DNA of 64,000 nt, taken from NCBI GenBank assembly GCA_946807835.1, contig OX327702.1, positions 11,346,001 through 11,410,000 of the forward strand, written 5' to 3'. This stretch comes from Ailanthus altissimus. Lineage: Eukaryota > Streptophyta > Magnoliopsida > Sapindales > Simaroubaceae. Under the pieces are notes generated by a model. It did no database searches and was not told the origin of the DNA. It saw only the letters and a program-made list of their open reading frames with translations. Of this stretch, positions 11,390 through 23,115 are shown piece after piece (the stretch's first letter is position 1; each line of letters starts with the position of its first letter). The translations under genes were made by a program, and so were the position numbers.

Positions 11390-12444
11390 ATAAATGCAGC
11401 TTAGGCAGAATCTGAGCGCCACACCGTGGCATCCGACACTGGGTGCTGAATATGAAAATCTTGGTCTGACTTATATTCAACGTTTTGTCCTAATTTAAAG
11501 ACATAAACTTATAAATAGAAGTCTAAAAATCCTATTTAAACAACTAAGAATGAGGAGAAGAGAGAGCATAAGAGAAATAACTTTTTAGAGAGTTACAGCA
11601 ACTTTTGGAGGATCAAGAAGTCTAAAAAATTGAAGATTGTAGCAAATTAGTTTTATCTCTTCAACTCTTTATCTTTCTAATTTCTATGATTTTCATAATA
11701 TTTTTCTTAATAAGCTCTAGAACTCTTTATTTCATCATGACCTAATTTCTTTATCTAAGATTACAATTTGAACTCAATATGTAACTTGAATCAATTTATT
11801 TTCTCTTAGTTATAAATTCAATATAAAATTATTTAATTTATTCTATACTTAATGCTTTTTAGTTATTTGATCAATAATTAGATTGTCGTGGGAACCCCAA
11901 TGAACTTAGAAAAGAAATTTAAGTATTTGCCTTGAATAGAATAATGTATGATCATTATATAGCAACTTTGAGTTTCAAGTGAGATATGAATATACTCATA
12001 TACCATATAAAATTAATAGAAAACCTATTCTTAATGAGTTTTATTAAAATCTAACTACCATAGGACTATAGGTAATTGATTAAGAAAAATATTTTTAGTC
12101 GACCACAAAAAAAGGCTTGTGAATATGTTAAGTTTCTTGGTTAACAATTCATATTAATGAATTAACTTAAGAGAAATAATTGATATTTAAGTGAAGTATT
12201 AAGGAATAATTATAATTCTAAGCTATTTACAATTAGTGAAATTAATATATATTTTCTTTGCTTTGTTTTATTTTATTTTGTTTGTTCATTTTAAGTTTTA
12301 TTAGTTTGAATACTTAGATTGTTTGAATAAGAATAGAAAAATACAATTTAGCACTTGAAAAAGTTAATATTAATTTTTAGTGTGAACGATACTCTACTTA
12401 TCTTATATTACTAGTTTAAGATAATGTGCACTTGTGCTTATCAA
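11390..12444 (+). mobile_element. LTR of a Ty3/gypsy-type element (solo or detached), copy 1
   Basis: It is clearly homologous over about 1 kb to 39395-40379. Shared landmarks in order are a GC-rich patch, TTGTCCTAATTTAAAGACAT, a TATA-box-like CTTATAAATAGAA (about 11508-11520), an Arg/Glu-rich purine stretch, a Met-poor AT-rich body and a terminal CACTTGTGCTTATCA. The TATA box on the plus strand suggests plus orientation. No adjoining coding region or primer-binding site is seen, so it is probably a solo LTR. The left boundary is approximate and no target duplication was found. Confidence 0.6.
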
Positions 12445-13689
12445 ACACATAACACCTGCTAAAGTGTTAAGTATTTTTCAATTATTCCAATGTTAAGATA
12501 CATGTTTCAATCACCACAGATTGACAAAGACTTGATAAGGCTTTCTTCGGGAGTGCAACCTTATATTGAATAAGTGTTTTCTTTTATGATAATCCTTTAT
12601 TTTTTTCTATAGATTTAACCTTTATAAATGTTCACATATTAATAATAATCTTTTCATTCATAAATTAGAGAGCATTTCATGTGGTCAAAATAATAATACA
12701 CATGTATGTCTAGTGAGGCGAATTAGTTGCAAGACCAACACAATCATATTTTCATTTATTACTTCAAGGAAAAAGTATGACCATAAGAAATGTCATTTTC
12801 ATTTTTTTATGCTTTAATAACTAATCAATTACCTATTCTTTATTACTTTTCATAATGTTCAAATTGTAAGTTTTAAGTGTTATAGAGAATGGGGAGTCGG
12901 TCTCGTATATTCTTGAGTACTTATCATAAGGACCGAGACAAAATATAATAAATACTTTGGGTATAAACTAATGGTTATCATTTTCTAACAAGTGATTGAG
13001 AAAAAAATTGGATTACTCAAAATAGTGGTGTTAATTTAGTCACAACGACAATGCAAGTGGTTAATGCCAAGGACCAAAATCATGTAGTGGAGGAATTATA
13101 GTTTTATAAAGTCATAGACGAGATTTGAGACATTAACTATTATATGTTTAAGGTTGTAGTTTTTAAGTGTAATTAGGTTGGCAGTGGAGGCAATGTCAAA
13201 ATTGATGATCTTGGATTCATAATTGCCAACCTGAAATGATTACAACACAAGGCCATGCGTACTGTCTCGCATCGCAAGGCCCTTCCTCGTGCCATGCCTC
13301 GTGCATGAGGAGGAGGCTGTGACCCCCCTCCCCTCGCACCTTGCATTGCATCGCGAGGAGGGTGTGCAACTTCTCCTCGTGCCCATCCTCTTGTTGTTAG
13401 AAGGGCGTTGAGAATCTTGAGCTATATTCACTATTTTAGTCCTCGATTTTATTATTAACAAATACAATTTTATCTATTTATTATCTTATTAACTAATAAA
13501 ATTAGTCAAATAATTTTTTATTATAAAAATTTATAGTCTTTAAATAGTGATTATTTTTTAACATTTCCCAAGGAACTTTCGTGCACCCTTAACAAACAAG
13601 AGCTATATAAATTTTTCAATATATATAGTAGAAAATTGACCTTTTCTCCAATTATTAATATAGTCAAAAATCAATATAACTCTGAGTTG
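12445..13689. other. Unassigned DNA with a GC-rich island
   Basis: Mostly AT-rich sequence without coding signal. At 13251-13405 there is an abrupt GC-rich patch with repeated CTCGTGC, GCATCGCGAGG and CCTCGTGC words, several of them inverted. It has the look of a transposon or LTR fragment, but I cannot assign it. Confidence 0.4.
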
Positions 13690-14000
13690 GGTGTAATAAC
13701 AAGATGCCTAGGCTAAGCCACATGAGATTTGACGACTTGGCTAATAGTCAAAATTTCTGTATCATCCAATGGAACCGAGATGGAGATATGCACGTGATTA
13801 GATAAAAGTAGTTGATTATGTAATGAACTTAAATTATCCAAGAACATCATGCTACTAGCAAAAATGTTAGTCGGAGTGCTGAATGTTAACTGGCAAGTAA
13901 CATTCCGTATTGAAAATTTCACCAAATAAAACTTAATAAAAAAATAAATTAGTATAGTTATTGCAACAAAAAAATTAAAGTTAACAGAAATAATGTACAA
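13690..14000 (-). pseudogene. Probable CACTA (En/Spm)-associated domain remnant
   Basis: On the complement, a 95-codon frame ends in VPLDDTEILTISQVVKSHVA, then a TAG stop, then PRHLVITPN. Plant CACTA-associated proteins carry a domain ending in a motif of the type TVGDAVGSHVAWPRHLVI. The stop sits exactly where Trp (TGG) is expected, so a single TGG-to-TAG change explains it. The hydrophobic first 30 residues of the frame are probably spurious. No CACTA terminal repeats were found, so this is a fragment only. The family assignment rests on one motif. Confidence 0.42.
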
Positions 14001-14679
14001 TATTTACCTTTGGGAACTATCCTATTCAACCGATTTTTAAATCTTACAAGGCTTGTCATTTAACTATTAAGTAGCTATCTTGGTAGATTGCACTCCGAGG
14101 ACTATATTTGAATCTAGTAAATTATGTAACCAACTAAAAAAATTCTACCAGCATCTCTTGAGCTTCATGGTTTGCATCATTTTTGCAATCTCCTTATTCG
14201 ATCTACGTTTCGTCTTACCGAACTAAGGGAGTGGCATGAATTCACAGTCACCAGTGTGCACTCGACCCTCGTGTTCTTTCTCCTCCTCAAAGCTAGATTT
14301 AAAAGGTCAGAACCAGGTTCAGTAGTAGCTTTACCTAATATAATTCAACCTTTTTCTACAACTCATCCTATATATAGATTCAGAAAATGTCAGCTAGCTC
14401 AATGTGGGGAATTTTTGCAATACCCTCTAATCATCTAGCCCAATGTGGTGAATTTTACCTTTGGGAGTATAATTTATAGCTCTTTTCTTGTCCATGAAAT
14501 CCTTGATATAACATGTCAACTCATACCTAATATCTTACATGAATTGTTATGTTTTCATAGAATATACGTTTTCCTCTTGTCGTTGACATAAGGATCATCT
14601 ACAACACAAGGAATAATTTTCAGGCAATAATAAATTAACTTAGAAAATTAAATTTAAATCAAGTTAATTAACTAATTAT
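14001..14679. other. Unassigned region
   Basis: An 88-codon plus-strand frame (14172-14438) has no recognisable motif, and its Arg/Phe/Leu-rich composition does not argue for a gene. It may be the degraded downstream part of the gypsy element to its right. Confidence 0.35.
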
Positions 14680-15960
14680 ATCTATGCCTAAATAGCCTCG
14701 AACATAATGTCTTTATAATGCTTTGGCATCTTATTCCAAGACATGTACTAGTAGGGATCCAAGACTGAGCTACTTTGCCTAAGAAACTAATGAGGTTGTG
14801 CCACACTTCTGCTACTTATCCATTTGAATTCCACTGTTCTTCCATTCCTTGTTGATCTAGTGGTCGACCATTTATCAACATCACAAAGAAGTTTTCTATT
14901 ATTGTTCTTGCCATTATTTCTTTTCACTTTCCTCCTCCAACTTCCTTGGTAACGTCTGGACCTTTGAAGATCATTCTAAATCTTCACTCTATGCTTCCTC
15001 TTTTTCCTTTGTTTCCTCATCCTTCTCTTCAAAACTGAAATCTTCGAGTAAAGAACTATTTATTGACCCAATCTTAGGTGGCTTTTCTGTCTATGCTTTC
15101 TCTTGACTTTCCGTCTTGTTTGCTTCCTTCTCTTCCTTAGATTCATCCCTCTTTACTTTGTTCCCCAATCTATATTTTGCTAATTGTCCTACCCTCATCA
15201 AATCATTAATTTGTCCCTTTAGAGATCTACAGTCCCGATAGTATGCCTCTACTCTTGGTAAAAAGCATAGTATTTGAACTGGTCACGCTTATCTTCTAAA
15301 GTTCTAATCACCTTTGGATTCTAGAAAACACCCTTTTCTTTATATTCTTGCCATATTCATTCGACAAGAGTGTTTAGGAGGATTAAAGGTTCATTGTTGA
15401 TTTTCTCATCTTTCCTCCTCTATCATCTCCCTTAGTGGAAGGTCGTTATACATCTTCCTGAGTTGCAATCTCCTTCTATTTAGTAATTATTTATGTAACT
15501 TCCTTATGTTGTATAACCTCATCCTCTTTTTCTCGTATCCATTATTCATATTTCTAATTGATCACCTCAAATGAGATAGTGTAATAATGAATCATCATTA
15601 GTTTCAATGCCTTCCTACAAGCTTAATCTACTACCTTCATTTCTCATTTCCTAGTTTTCTTGACTATTTGTTAAACCAGTTTAGTAAATTCTTGATTGTC
15701 TCGTTCTCATCTTGTCTTAAAAGAAACAATTGAGAAATGGTCTTCTTCCACTACTAATTTCTTTTGTTGTATGCAATGAATTGTGCACACAAATCGTTGT
15801 AAGTTGAAATTGAGTTTTCCTTCAAGATCTTAACTAGAATTGTGCTTCTTGTTACATTAAGGTGGGATATGAACTTCATCTATGAATGCATCTCTCCTTA
15901 GGAGGCAAGCTAAAAAAGCTTGTTTAAATTTTTAGTGAGATTTGCTAGTGGTTAATAATT
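14680..15960 (-). pseudogene. Ty3/gypsy (Tat-like) gag, C-terminal part, degenerate
   Basis: On the complement, the Retrotrans_gag region can be followed from about 15960 downward: NDLCAQFIAY, FLLRQDENETIKNLLNWFNK and a region equivalent to 'a-x-F-I-x-G-L'. Then EDKRDQFKYYAFYQE, a stop in place of Trp, and RHTIG, matching the Tat-type 'CxYHxxxGHxTxDCxxL' knuckle. After a one-base shift comes SKGQINDLMRVGQLAKYRLG, which is the segment just after the knuckle. A Lys/Glu-rich linker follows. Gag would form the particle around the element RNA. Frame shifts and stops are frequent. It is continued by 20890-21430 on the other side of a copia insertion. Confidence 0.65.
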
Positions 15961-16230
15961 TAGAGAACACAAGAATAGGGGAAGCAACCTAAGACAAGAA
16001 AATTAAGGTTTAGAACGAGTGTAGAATTAAATAAAGATTGATTATTCTTAGTCCATAGCACTTGTCTACCACTTTATTCTCAATTGTTCCCATTTCTTGA
16101 GTAAGACGAGATAACTTTAGCAAGAAGCCTTTTTTCTTCTACCCAACTCTCCTACAACAACATTCAACGTGCATGTGTTAAGTATATAGCAAGTGTTCCT
16201 TCTGAGTCGGGATCAAATTCTTCTTTTGAC

Positions 16231-16540
16231 AGTATAAGGATTTAAGAATGAACTTGTTTGACTAGTAAGAAAAGAAAAGAAATTGAAAAGGAAATTTTAA
16301 AAGAAAAAAATAAGCTTTCTGTATTTCCTTTATTAATCAATCATTCAAAAAGTTACATAAAAGATCATTGATCAGGCTATTTATACTAGAATGAATTACA
16401 TAACAACTATAACAAACTATTGGCAGGAATCCAGGAAAGCTTAACAAACTTTTGAACAACTTGCTTCAACAATAATGCTGATGTGGCTAATCTATTTTAA
16501 CTAACCTGCTGACGTGGCTTCTTAACTTCTTCAATGATCA
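16231..16540 (-). repeat. 3' LTR of the Ale-like copia element
   Basis: 310 bases matching 20511-20795, including AACTTGTTTG, TTAATCAATCATTC and AACAACTTGCTTCAACAATAA. The expected TG at this outer edge is AG, and a few short insertions relative to the other LTR are seen (GACGTGG, GGAAATTTTAAAAG). Confidence 0.8.
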
Positions 16541-16544
16541 GAAT

Positions 16545-19500
16545 AAGCTCTAATACCATCCCTTAAGCTAAAGGTTATGGAATTGTTAGAGTCATATTGC
16601 AAAGTACCAACTAGGCTTCTGTATAAGGTAGGATCAGAAAATATTTCAGCCTCAGGATAACTCTCCACCTTTAAACGTGTTAAACATACAATCAGAGGTG
16701 TATCACTTCCTTTACAATCAAGCATATTATCCTTCTGCAATGGTTATAAGCATATTTGGATTGAGACAAATGCTACTCTATTACAACATGGTTTACCTCA
16801 ATACCTAGAAGAAAATAGTTGAAGTGTCCCAAGTCTTTCAAAGCAAAAGCATTGCTCAATCTTTTGATGAAGTCTTCCCAAAGAGCAGAGTTTGGAGTAG
16901 TCACCAAGATATCATCAACACTAAAATAGTCTGACAATGCTAATTGTAAAAGAAAATAGATTAATCCGACTTTGAATTAAGAAAACCTCAACTTAACAGT
17001 GCTCCCTTTAATTTGTCACACTAGGCTCTAAGAGCTTGTTTAAGTCCATAGAGTGCTTTATGCAACTTACATACATGATTAGAAAAAGACTCATTAACAA
17101 AGCCTTTAGGTTGATTCATAAAGATAACTTTAGCAAGGTCTCCATTCAAAAATGCATTATTGATGTCTATCTGTCCAATAGGTTAATTCAACATCCCAAA
17201 AATACTGAGCATAATTCTAATTGTTAAGGCCTTCATAACAGAGCTGAAAGTTTTAAAATAATCAACTCTTAGAGTTTATAACAAACCCTTAGCAACCAAT
17301 CTTGCTTTGTACTTTAAGACTAAACCATCTACATTATATTTTGTTTTGAAAACCCATTTGTTTGTAACTATCTTTGTTGCTTTTGTTGCTGGGACCAAAA
17401 TCCAAGTTTTATTTCTTTTTCAAGAGCTGTGATTTCATCAACTATGGCCGCCTTTCATTTTTGATCCTTTAAAGCATCTTGAACATTTTATGGTTTAATA
17501 GACTGATTTAGCAACTGATTGGTATATGCCTTTGGTTTAAATATTCTTCTTTTAAATCTGGTAACCATAGGATGAGTGGACAAGCTTTGTTATGAGCTGT
17601 GAATTTGTTGTGAAGTTCTAGTATTTTGGTTCTAAGGTTATAAGTGAACTGTGTCTGGTATATTTGTGTTAGAGAAGGGTGAGCTTATTGAAGGAAGTTG
17701 TGAATTAGAAGATGAAGTTGTTGGAATAAATGCTGCTAGAGCTTGAATTTGTGAGGACATCTATATATTGCTACTATAAAGAGAAGTGGTAAATGATACT
17801 ATTTGGTTTAAGTGCTTTTAAAATATTTGAATCTTAAGAATGAAATAGAAGTGAATATGGAAATTCTTTTTCATTAATCGATACATGAATTACAGTATAT
17901 AGTTTACCAAATGAATAGAGACACTTATATCCCTTGTAAAGATGACTATAACCAAGGAAAAGACATGGTTCAGTAAGAAAGTTCAATTTATGGGAGTTAT
18001 AGGGCCTTAGAAATGGATAACAAGTACAACCAAAAGAATTTAAGAATGCATAATAAGAAATTTTATAAAACAACTTTTGAAATGTAGATTTGTAACCAAG
18101 AACTGGGGTTGGGAGTCTATTTATGAGATAAGAGGTAGTATGAAAGGCATCTCACCAGCATTTTAAAGGCATGTTTGCCTAAGCTAGGAATGTAAGACCA
18201 ACTTCTACTACATAACATTTTGGTGGTGAGTATGTGGATATGATAATTTGTGTTGAATGCCCTATTTTCACTCAAGTATCTTACAAAAGGTCTAAAATCT
18301 CCCCTTAATATGATTATAAGGCCTTCATGGTTCTATCAAGTTGTTTTTTAATTTCTTGTTTGAAGATAATAAAAGCCTTTAAGGCATCAAACTTTAATTT
18401 TAAAGGAAAAACCCAATAGAACCTAGTAAAATCATTTATGAAGTTGATGTAATGGCTATATCCTTCTTTAGATGGTAATGAAGAAGGTCCCTATAGATCT
18501 GTGTAAACTAAAGATAAAGGAAAATTTATGGATATAAAGTATATTGGAAAGTGTAATTTGTGCAATTTTCTCATTTGACAAGCATTATAGAAATTAGGTA
18601 TACTTTTTTCACTTAATCCAGAGAGTTGTTTACAATCTTATGAGCTGACTTTAAAATTTGGGAACTAGGATGTCATAGTCTTAAATGCCAAAGAATTGCT
18701 TTACTTACTTCTTTAAACTCTAAGGAATTTAAAGGTATATTTGAATAGAAACAAGAGGCATGATCTTTATAATTTGTTTAACTTGAATCTGCAGTACAAA
18801 ACTGATTCTTATTTATTAGACACAGTAGTATAGAGGGAAATTATGATAGCATTGACATAGGTGAGCATGGCTGTTGTTTCTGAGAGTGCGATGAGTTAAG
18901 TAGTAGCTTATACAGTCCCTTCACTACAAGTCCCTTTAGTAGGATAGTTCCATCCTTCTTGTCCTTAATCAAACAAACATTGGCATGAAATTCAATGATT
19001 ATATCATTATCAGTCACTAGTTTTGAAACACTGATAAGATTCTTAGTGATTTCACGTATATGCAAAAGATTATTTAGTTTGAGTAAGTGAGTTCGAGATC
19101 TAAAATAGGTATTACCAATATGCATAATGTTTAAATCAAGGCCATTACTAATAACTAATTTCTTATTACCTTGAAAGCAGCTTTAATATCAAGATTACTT
19201 TCATCATATGTGAGGTGATAAGTAACTCCTAAGTCCAAGTACCAGTTTGAGCCAACTAGAGTTTCTAAGACTTCTTGAGCATTCCAGGTTATGTTGGCTA
19301 CAGTATCTTGTTCAGTTAAAAAGGCTAGCTTGTTATTTCCTAATGCATCAATGGTCTGACTTAGAGAATTTTTAGGTCCATTGTATCTAGGTCAATTATA
19401 GTCAGAATCAAAAACTCATTCACAATTAAAATTGCCACTATAATTAACAAAGTAAGCTGCATACTCTTTATTAAAAATATAATAGTATTTTACAGCTGAG

Positions 19501-20480
19501 TAACCAAGTTTCTCACAAATTTGACAAATGAGTTTTGTATTTCCATCATAGAAGTTTGATCTACCAATGAAACCTCTTCAATTACTGGTATCAAAAGACT
19601 TAACAGATTGTGAAATTTTTTTATAAATTTAGTACCAAAAGTATTACTAAAATTGTCATAGTTTCCTTGACCTCTACCATGACATTGTTTTCCTCTTCCA
19701 AACACTCCACCATTGTTGAATCCAGGATTGAATCCAGAATTAAAGGATCTAGATATTACTCTTCCTCTGCCTCTAAAAGTATAATGAGCTTAAAAAATGT
19801 TATATTCAGCACTTAGAGCATTTAAGTTCTAATGGTTTCTATTTTCTTGAGCAAGTAACGTGGCATATGCTTTATTTAAAGTAATATTTCCAACTCTACT
19901 AATTATTATTGCAACAATAAGATCATAATCTGACCTTAAACCAGTTAGAAGATGCATAATAAAATTATCATCATCATCTACTTAATAGCCACTAGTGTTT
20001 AATTCATCAATTATGGCTTTGCTTTTCAAAAAATAGTTAGACATAGAGAGTGAATCTTTCTATATTATTGATAGTTATATCTTTAATTGAGTTGATTTAG
20101 CTTTTGATTGAGAGCCAAACTGAGATTCAACAACAGCCTATAGCTCATGGCTTGATTTATTATTAATTACCAAACTCATAATGCTTTCATTAATGGTTAA
20201 AAATGGCCAACCAAGAAGGCTCTATTCTTGTCTCATCTATGTATCAAATTTAGGGTTTTCAATCATGAGTGCACTCCTATCGTGATCCACTAATCTGAGG
20301 TATTATTCTAGATACATCTTTTTACCAGTGATTAAGTTTTGAGTCTTTTACCTCTTGTTGCAGTGATGGCTTGAGATCTCCATATGAAAAAATTTGATCT
20401 ATCCAACTTTACTATCAAAAGAAAGTTATAAGAGTGAGGTATTTGATTTGTAGTTGAAGTTGTTATATTTGCAGAGAAGT
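16545..20480 (-). pseudogene. Ty1/copia polyprotein (gag-protease-integrase-reverse transcriptase), broken
   Basis: On the complement from right to left: the gag body (about 19700-20400), then a zinc knuckle near 19500 (CQICEKLGYS). The protease neighbourhood is at about 19200-19260 (WYLDLGVTYHLT). A GAG-pre-integrase domain lies at 18841-19125 (MHIGNTYF, LLHIREITKNLISVSKLV). The integrase core spans 18250-18650 and its C-terminal text at 17834-18073 reads FGCTCYPFLRPYNSHKL, then LFLGYSHLYKGYKCLY and NEKEFPY. Reverse transcriptase covers about 16760-17430, with SVDDILVTTPN where YVDD is expected and ALKDLGHFNYFL after it. The region before the 3' LTR keeps part of the connection domain (DPTLYRSLVGTLQY). 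The polyprotein would copy RNA to cDNA and integrate it. Several stops and frame shifts make it inactive. Confidence 0.75.
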
Positions 20481-20510
20481 TTGTTTTATTTATTTTATGT
20501 GCTCAGACAC

Positions 20511-20795
20511 TGTATAAGGATTTGAGAATAAACTTGTTTGGCTAGCAAGAAAAGAAAAGAAATTGAAAATGAGTTATGTGTATTTTCTTTACTAATCAAT
20601 CATTCGAAAAGTTACACAAAAGAACATTGATCAAGCTATTAATACTAGAATGAATTACATAACAACCATAACAAACTATTAGCGGGAGTCTGAGAAAGCT
20701 TAACAAACTTTTGAACAACTTGCTTCAACAATAATTCTGATGTGGCTAATATGTTTTAACTAGCTAATGTGGCTTCTTAACTTCTTCAATGATCA
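20511..20795 (-). repeat. 5' LTR of the Ale-like copia element
   Basis: 285 bases homologous to 16231-16540. Immediately inside it (to the left) the complement reads GTGTCTGAGCAC, which may be a decayed initiator-Met tRNA primer-binding site (family form TGGTATCAGAGC). Confidence 0.75.
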
Positions 20796-20889
20796 GAATA
20801 ACCTTTAATAAACTATAATTAGTCCTCATATTTTTAGATCCTAGTGAATCGAGCTTATCATCTAACTGTCTCTTATAATTTTGTTACTT

Positions 20890-21430
20890 TTTTTTATATA
20901 AAAAAGTGATCTCCGATCATATCAAGCTTAAAAGAAATGCAATGTATTTCAATGATCCATCATTTACATGCATAGTTAATGTTTGATTGATGTCGAACAA
21001 ATATTCCTCTAAATCTCCAAATTCATTATACATTCTAAAATTATGGTTTATGAACTTCTTGGACTTTGGCATATTATAGATCTTTATTGCGAATTGATTT
21101 TGATTGATTTATAAGCAAGATACACTGCATCTTCTATTATTCCCTTGTTTGTTATATTCTTCATTTGGTTGGTACATAATTTCTCTACTTCCTTCAAAAT
21201 TGATGCTTCCATCCTCACATCTAGATTCAAAGTTTCATCCCTTCATTGGCATAATTTTTCTTCCTCACTCAAATTTGCATTATTTCTTTGAGCTTAACCT
21301 TCCCTTACTAACACATCGTAATTCTTCATGTCCTTCCATCATTGTTAATCTTTCTTTCAGCCCTGGTTCTTTTTACTTGTTTCCTAAAGTTGCTTTAAGA
21401 TTTTCAATGGGATTGTGTGACTAATACTAG
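20890..21430 (-). pseudogene. Ty3/gypsy gag, N-terminal part, separated from the rest by copia
   Basis: On the complement, MPKSKKFINHNFRMYNEFGD, then LEEYLF and LKYIAFLLSLI, parallels the usual gypsy gag opening 'P-x-x-F-K-x-P-x-x-x-x-Y-D-G-x-x-D-P-x-x-H-L' followed by 'A-F-P-L-x-L'. To its right is a Glu/Lys-rich stretch (NANLSEEEKLCQ, EASILKEVEKL) that may be the start of gag. The reading continues in 14680-15960 beyond the copia element. Upstream, to the right, would be the 5' LTR. Confidence 0.55.
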
Positions 21431-21971
21431 AATTTCCCTAGCCACATCACAAAATATCATGTTTACAACTTATCTGTTTCCTTATTCTGCATTAGCTCTA
21501 TTTTGACTATCCAGTTGATTTCTCCTCAATCCTCATCTTGTCATGTTTTTAGTTGAATTTCTTTCGAAGTTTTTGCAATGGAAGTAAAATTCCTGCAAAC
21601 AAGACCACTAAAGTTGTAGAAAGTGACCTCACTAGAAGAAATGACTATATTATCTTTTGCCCTTTCGTTCTTTATTCCTTCAACACAATAAGCATATTGA
21701 TAGAGCTCTATGTGTATATGTAAAGTTACTCTAATACTTAAGTCAATCGTTGCTCATTGGGAAGGTAAAATGAAATTTTTAAAAGAAATTGAAGAAAATT
21801 ATGAATTAATTATCTAAGAGAATTTACAAGAAATGAATTTGAGTGTTTGGTGAATATGTGAATTGAATGAAAAGTTTTCTATTTATAGGTAGAAATTGGC
21901 GTATAATGGTCGCTTTCCTCCAAATTTTGAATATGACCAGTTGGATTGATTGCCTCATTGCTAGCCATTGA
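21431..21971 (-). other. Probable 5' LTR/leader of the gypsy element, interrupted at 21972
   Basis: The position upstream of gag and a TATA-box-like CCTATAAATAGAAAAC on the complement (21874-21890) suggest the end of U3 and the R/U5 part of a minus-oriented LTR. No primer-binding site could be read with confidence. The region is cut on the right by a 2.75-kb solo LTR, and the remaining U3 may lie after 24745. Confidence 0.4.
21880..21890 (-). promoter_or_regulatory. TATA-box-like site on the minus strand
   Basis: CCTATAAATAG on the complement, followed about 30 bases downstream by a plausible transcript start in CA-rich sequence. It is consistent with an LTR promoter for the minus-strand gypsy element. 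Confidence 0.45.
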
Positions 21972-22442
21972 TGTATCCAATCCCTATTAGTAGTATTGGC
22001 GCCTAGATTTTGGTATAGAGCAAATAAGACACCGTAGGGTTACTTAATTTTAACCCTATTAGAAATATTCCTTTTATAGTGCACGTAAGAGATATTAGAC
22101 CTAATTTGGTAATTTTACACTCGATCGGTGCGCCGGACGACCCTAAAATATTTTTGGAATTTTTCTCTATTGGCTTAGAAAAAGAAATCCTAATTTACTA
22201 CATGAATTTCCATTTAAGGGTTATGTATGGAACAAGCCTTTGTTGAGAAATACAATCCATATATTAAGGAATGGACCAATTAGAAGCAATCTTATGGATT
22301 GCCAAGTTGGAAACTCTAGTTAGTTCTTTTGACTATTCTAACTAGATAGTTACAAAGGAACCAATTAAATCTTTTCATTTGAACTAATGGAAAATTAGAA
22401 GTTTTGAGTAAGCTGAAGGGCAAAATGGTCAATTGAGGGAGC

Positions 22443-22454
22443 ACTATATATATG
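22443..22454 (+). promoter_or_regulatory. TATA box in solo LTR A
   Basis: ACTATATATATG is conserved in the inverted copy at 37391-37402 (read on the complement). Downstream sequence is purine-rich and resembles a transcript leader. Confidence 0.5.
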
Positions 22455-22857
22455 TTGGAAGGTTGCAGAATTTTTAAGAGATGAAAAGCAAACACTTAGA
22501 GTAAAAGAGAGCAAATTCGTGCAAGGGGGGAAGGTGCTGCTACAGTGAAATTTCAATTTTTTTTTCATAATTTTTCATGTGTAATCAAGCTAAAATAAGG
22601 TTACATATGAATCCCTAAGCTCAATTGAAGCCTCAATTAGTGGAAATTTAAGAAATAGAGATAAGAAAAGCATTGCTTTATAAGTTTGATAAGTAAGCTT
22701 TCAAGAATGCTTCAATTGATGTTCTTGTGTGTATTCTTGGCTTAGGTTGAGTTGAAATCTAGTGTGGAGCTTGAAGGAGTCATCAATTTGCAGAAATTGG
22801 CAAGGTAAGAATTAGGGTTTTTGGTGATTTTGTTGTAGAAATTTTAATTGGTTGTAA

Positions 22858-23115
22858 TTAGGGCTTTAGAATGAAATTGGCTTGATTTTGTTGTAATTGG
22901 AACAAGAAATTGAGAAAAGGAATGTGTTGGAACCTAGGGTGAAATTCTGCCACTTTAGGGAAGTTAGGGATTGAGTGGTGTTTTGATTGAGTTATTGTGT
23001 GTAAATGGTGCATATTGTAAATTGAATGTATATGGTTGATGGAAAAACCAAAAATGAAGAAAATGGGACATAATTGTCCATTTTGGAAAGGTGAAGGGCA
23101 TGTATGTCCAACCAA
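22858..23115 (-). other. Short reading frame conserved between the two 2.75-kb LTRs (copy A)
   Basis: An 85-codon frame shares its last 60 residues almost exactly with the frame at 36734-36988. Common text includes SINHIHSI, QSKHHSIPNFPKVAEF and HPRFQHIPFLNFLFQLQQN. It is antisense to the transcription direction suggested by the TATA box. No family is recognised. It has no start context or signal that would mark it as a real gene. Confidence 0.3.

Larger units (their letters stand above)
16231..20795 (-). mobile_element. Two-LTR Ty1/copia element, Ale/Retrofit-like, inside gypsy gag
   Basis: LTRs at 16231-16540 and 20511-20795 share about 90% of their bases (by eye), and the internal 3.97 kb encodes gag, protease, integrase and reverse transcriptase in copia order on the minus strand. 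The LTRs run TGATCATTG...CCTTATAC(A) on the complement. The short LTRs and the integrase text LFLGYS-x-x-x-KGYKCL are typical of the Ale/Retrofit group. Clear 5-bp target duplications were not found (TTGAC left, GAATA right), possibly because of decay. The element separates two parts of a gypsy gag, so it inserted after that element. Confidence 0.8.

Noticed and set aside
16550..16561. AGCTCTAATACCA as a primer-binding site next to the left LTR of the Ale-like copia
   Set aside because: On the minus strand this position is next to the 3' LTR, where a primer-binding site is not expected. The resemblance is probably chance, and the proper place is near 20500.
21104..21424. 106-codon plus-strand frame rich in Leu, Phe and Ser
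   Set aside because: It is antisense to the gypsy gag N-terminal region and has no motif of its own.
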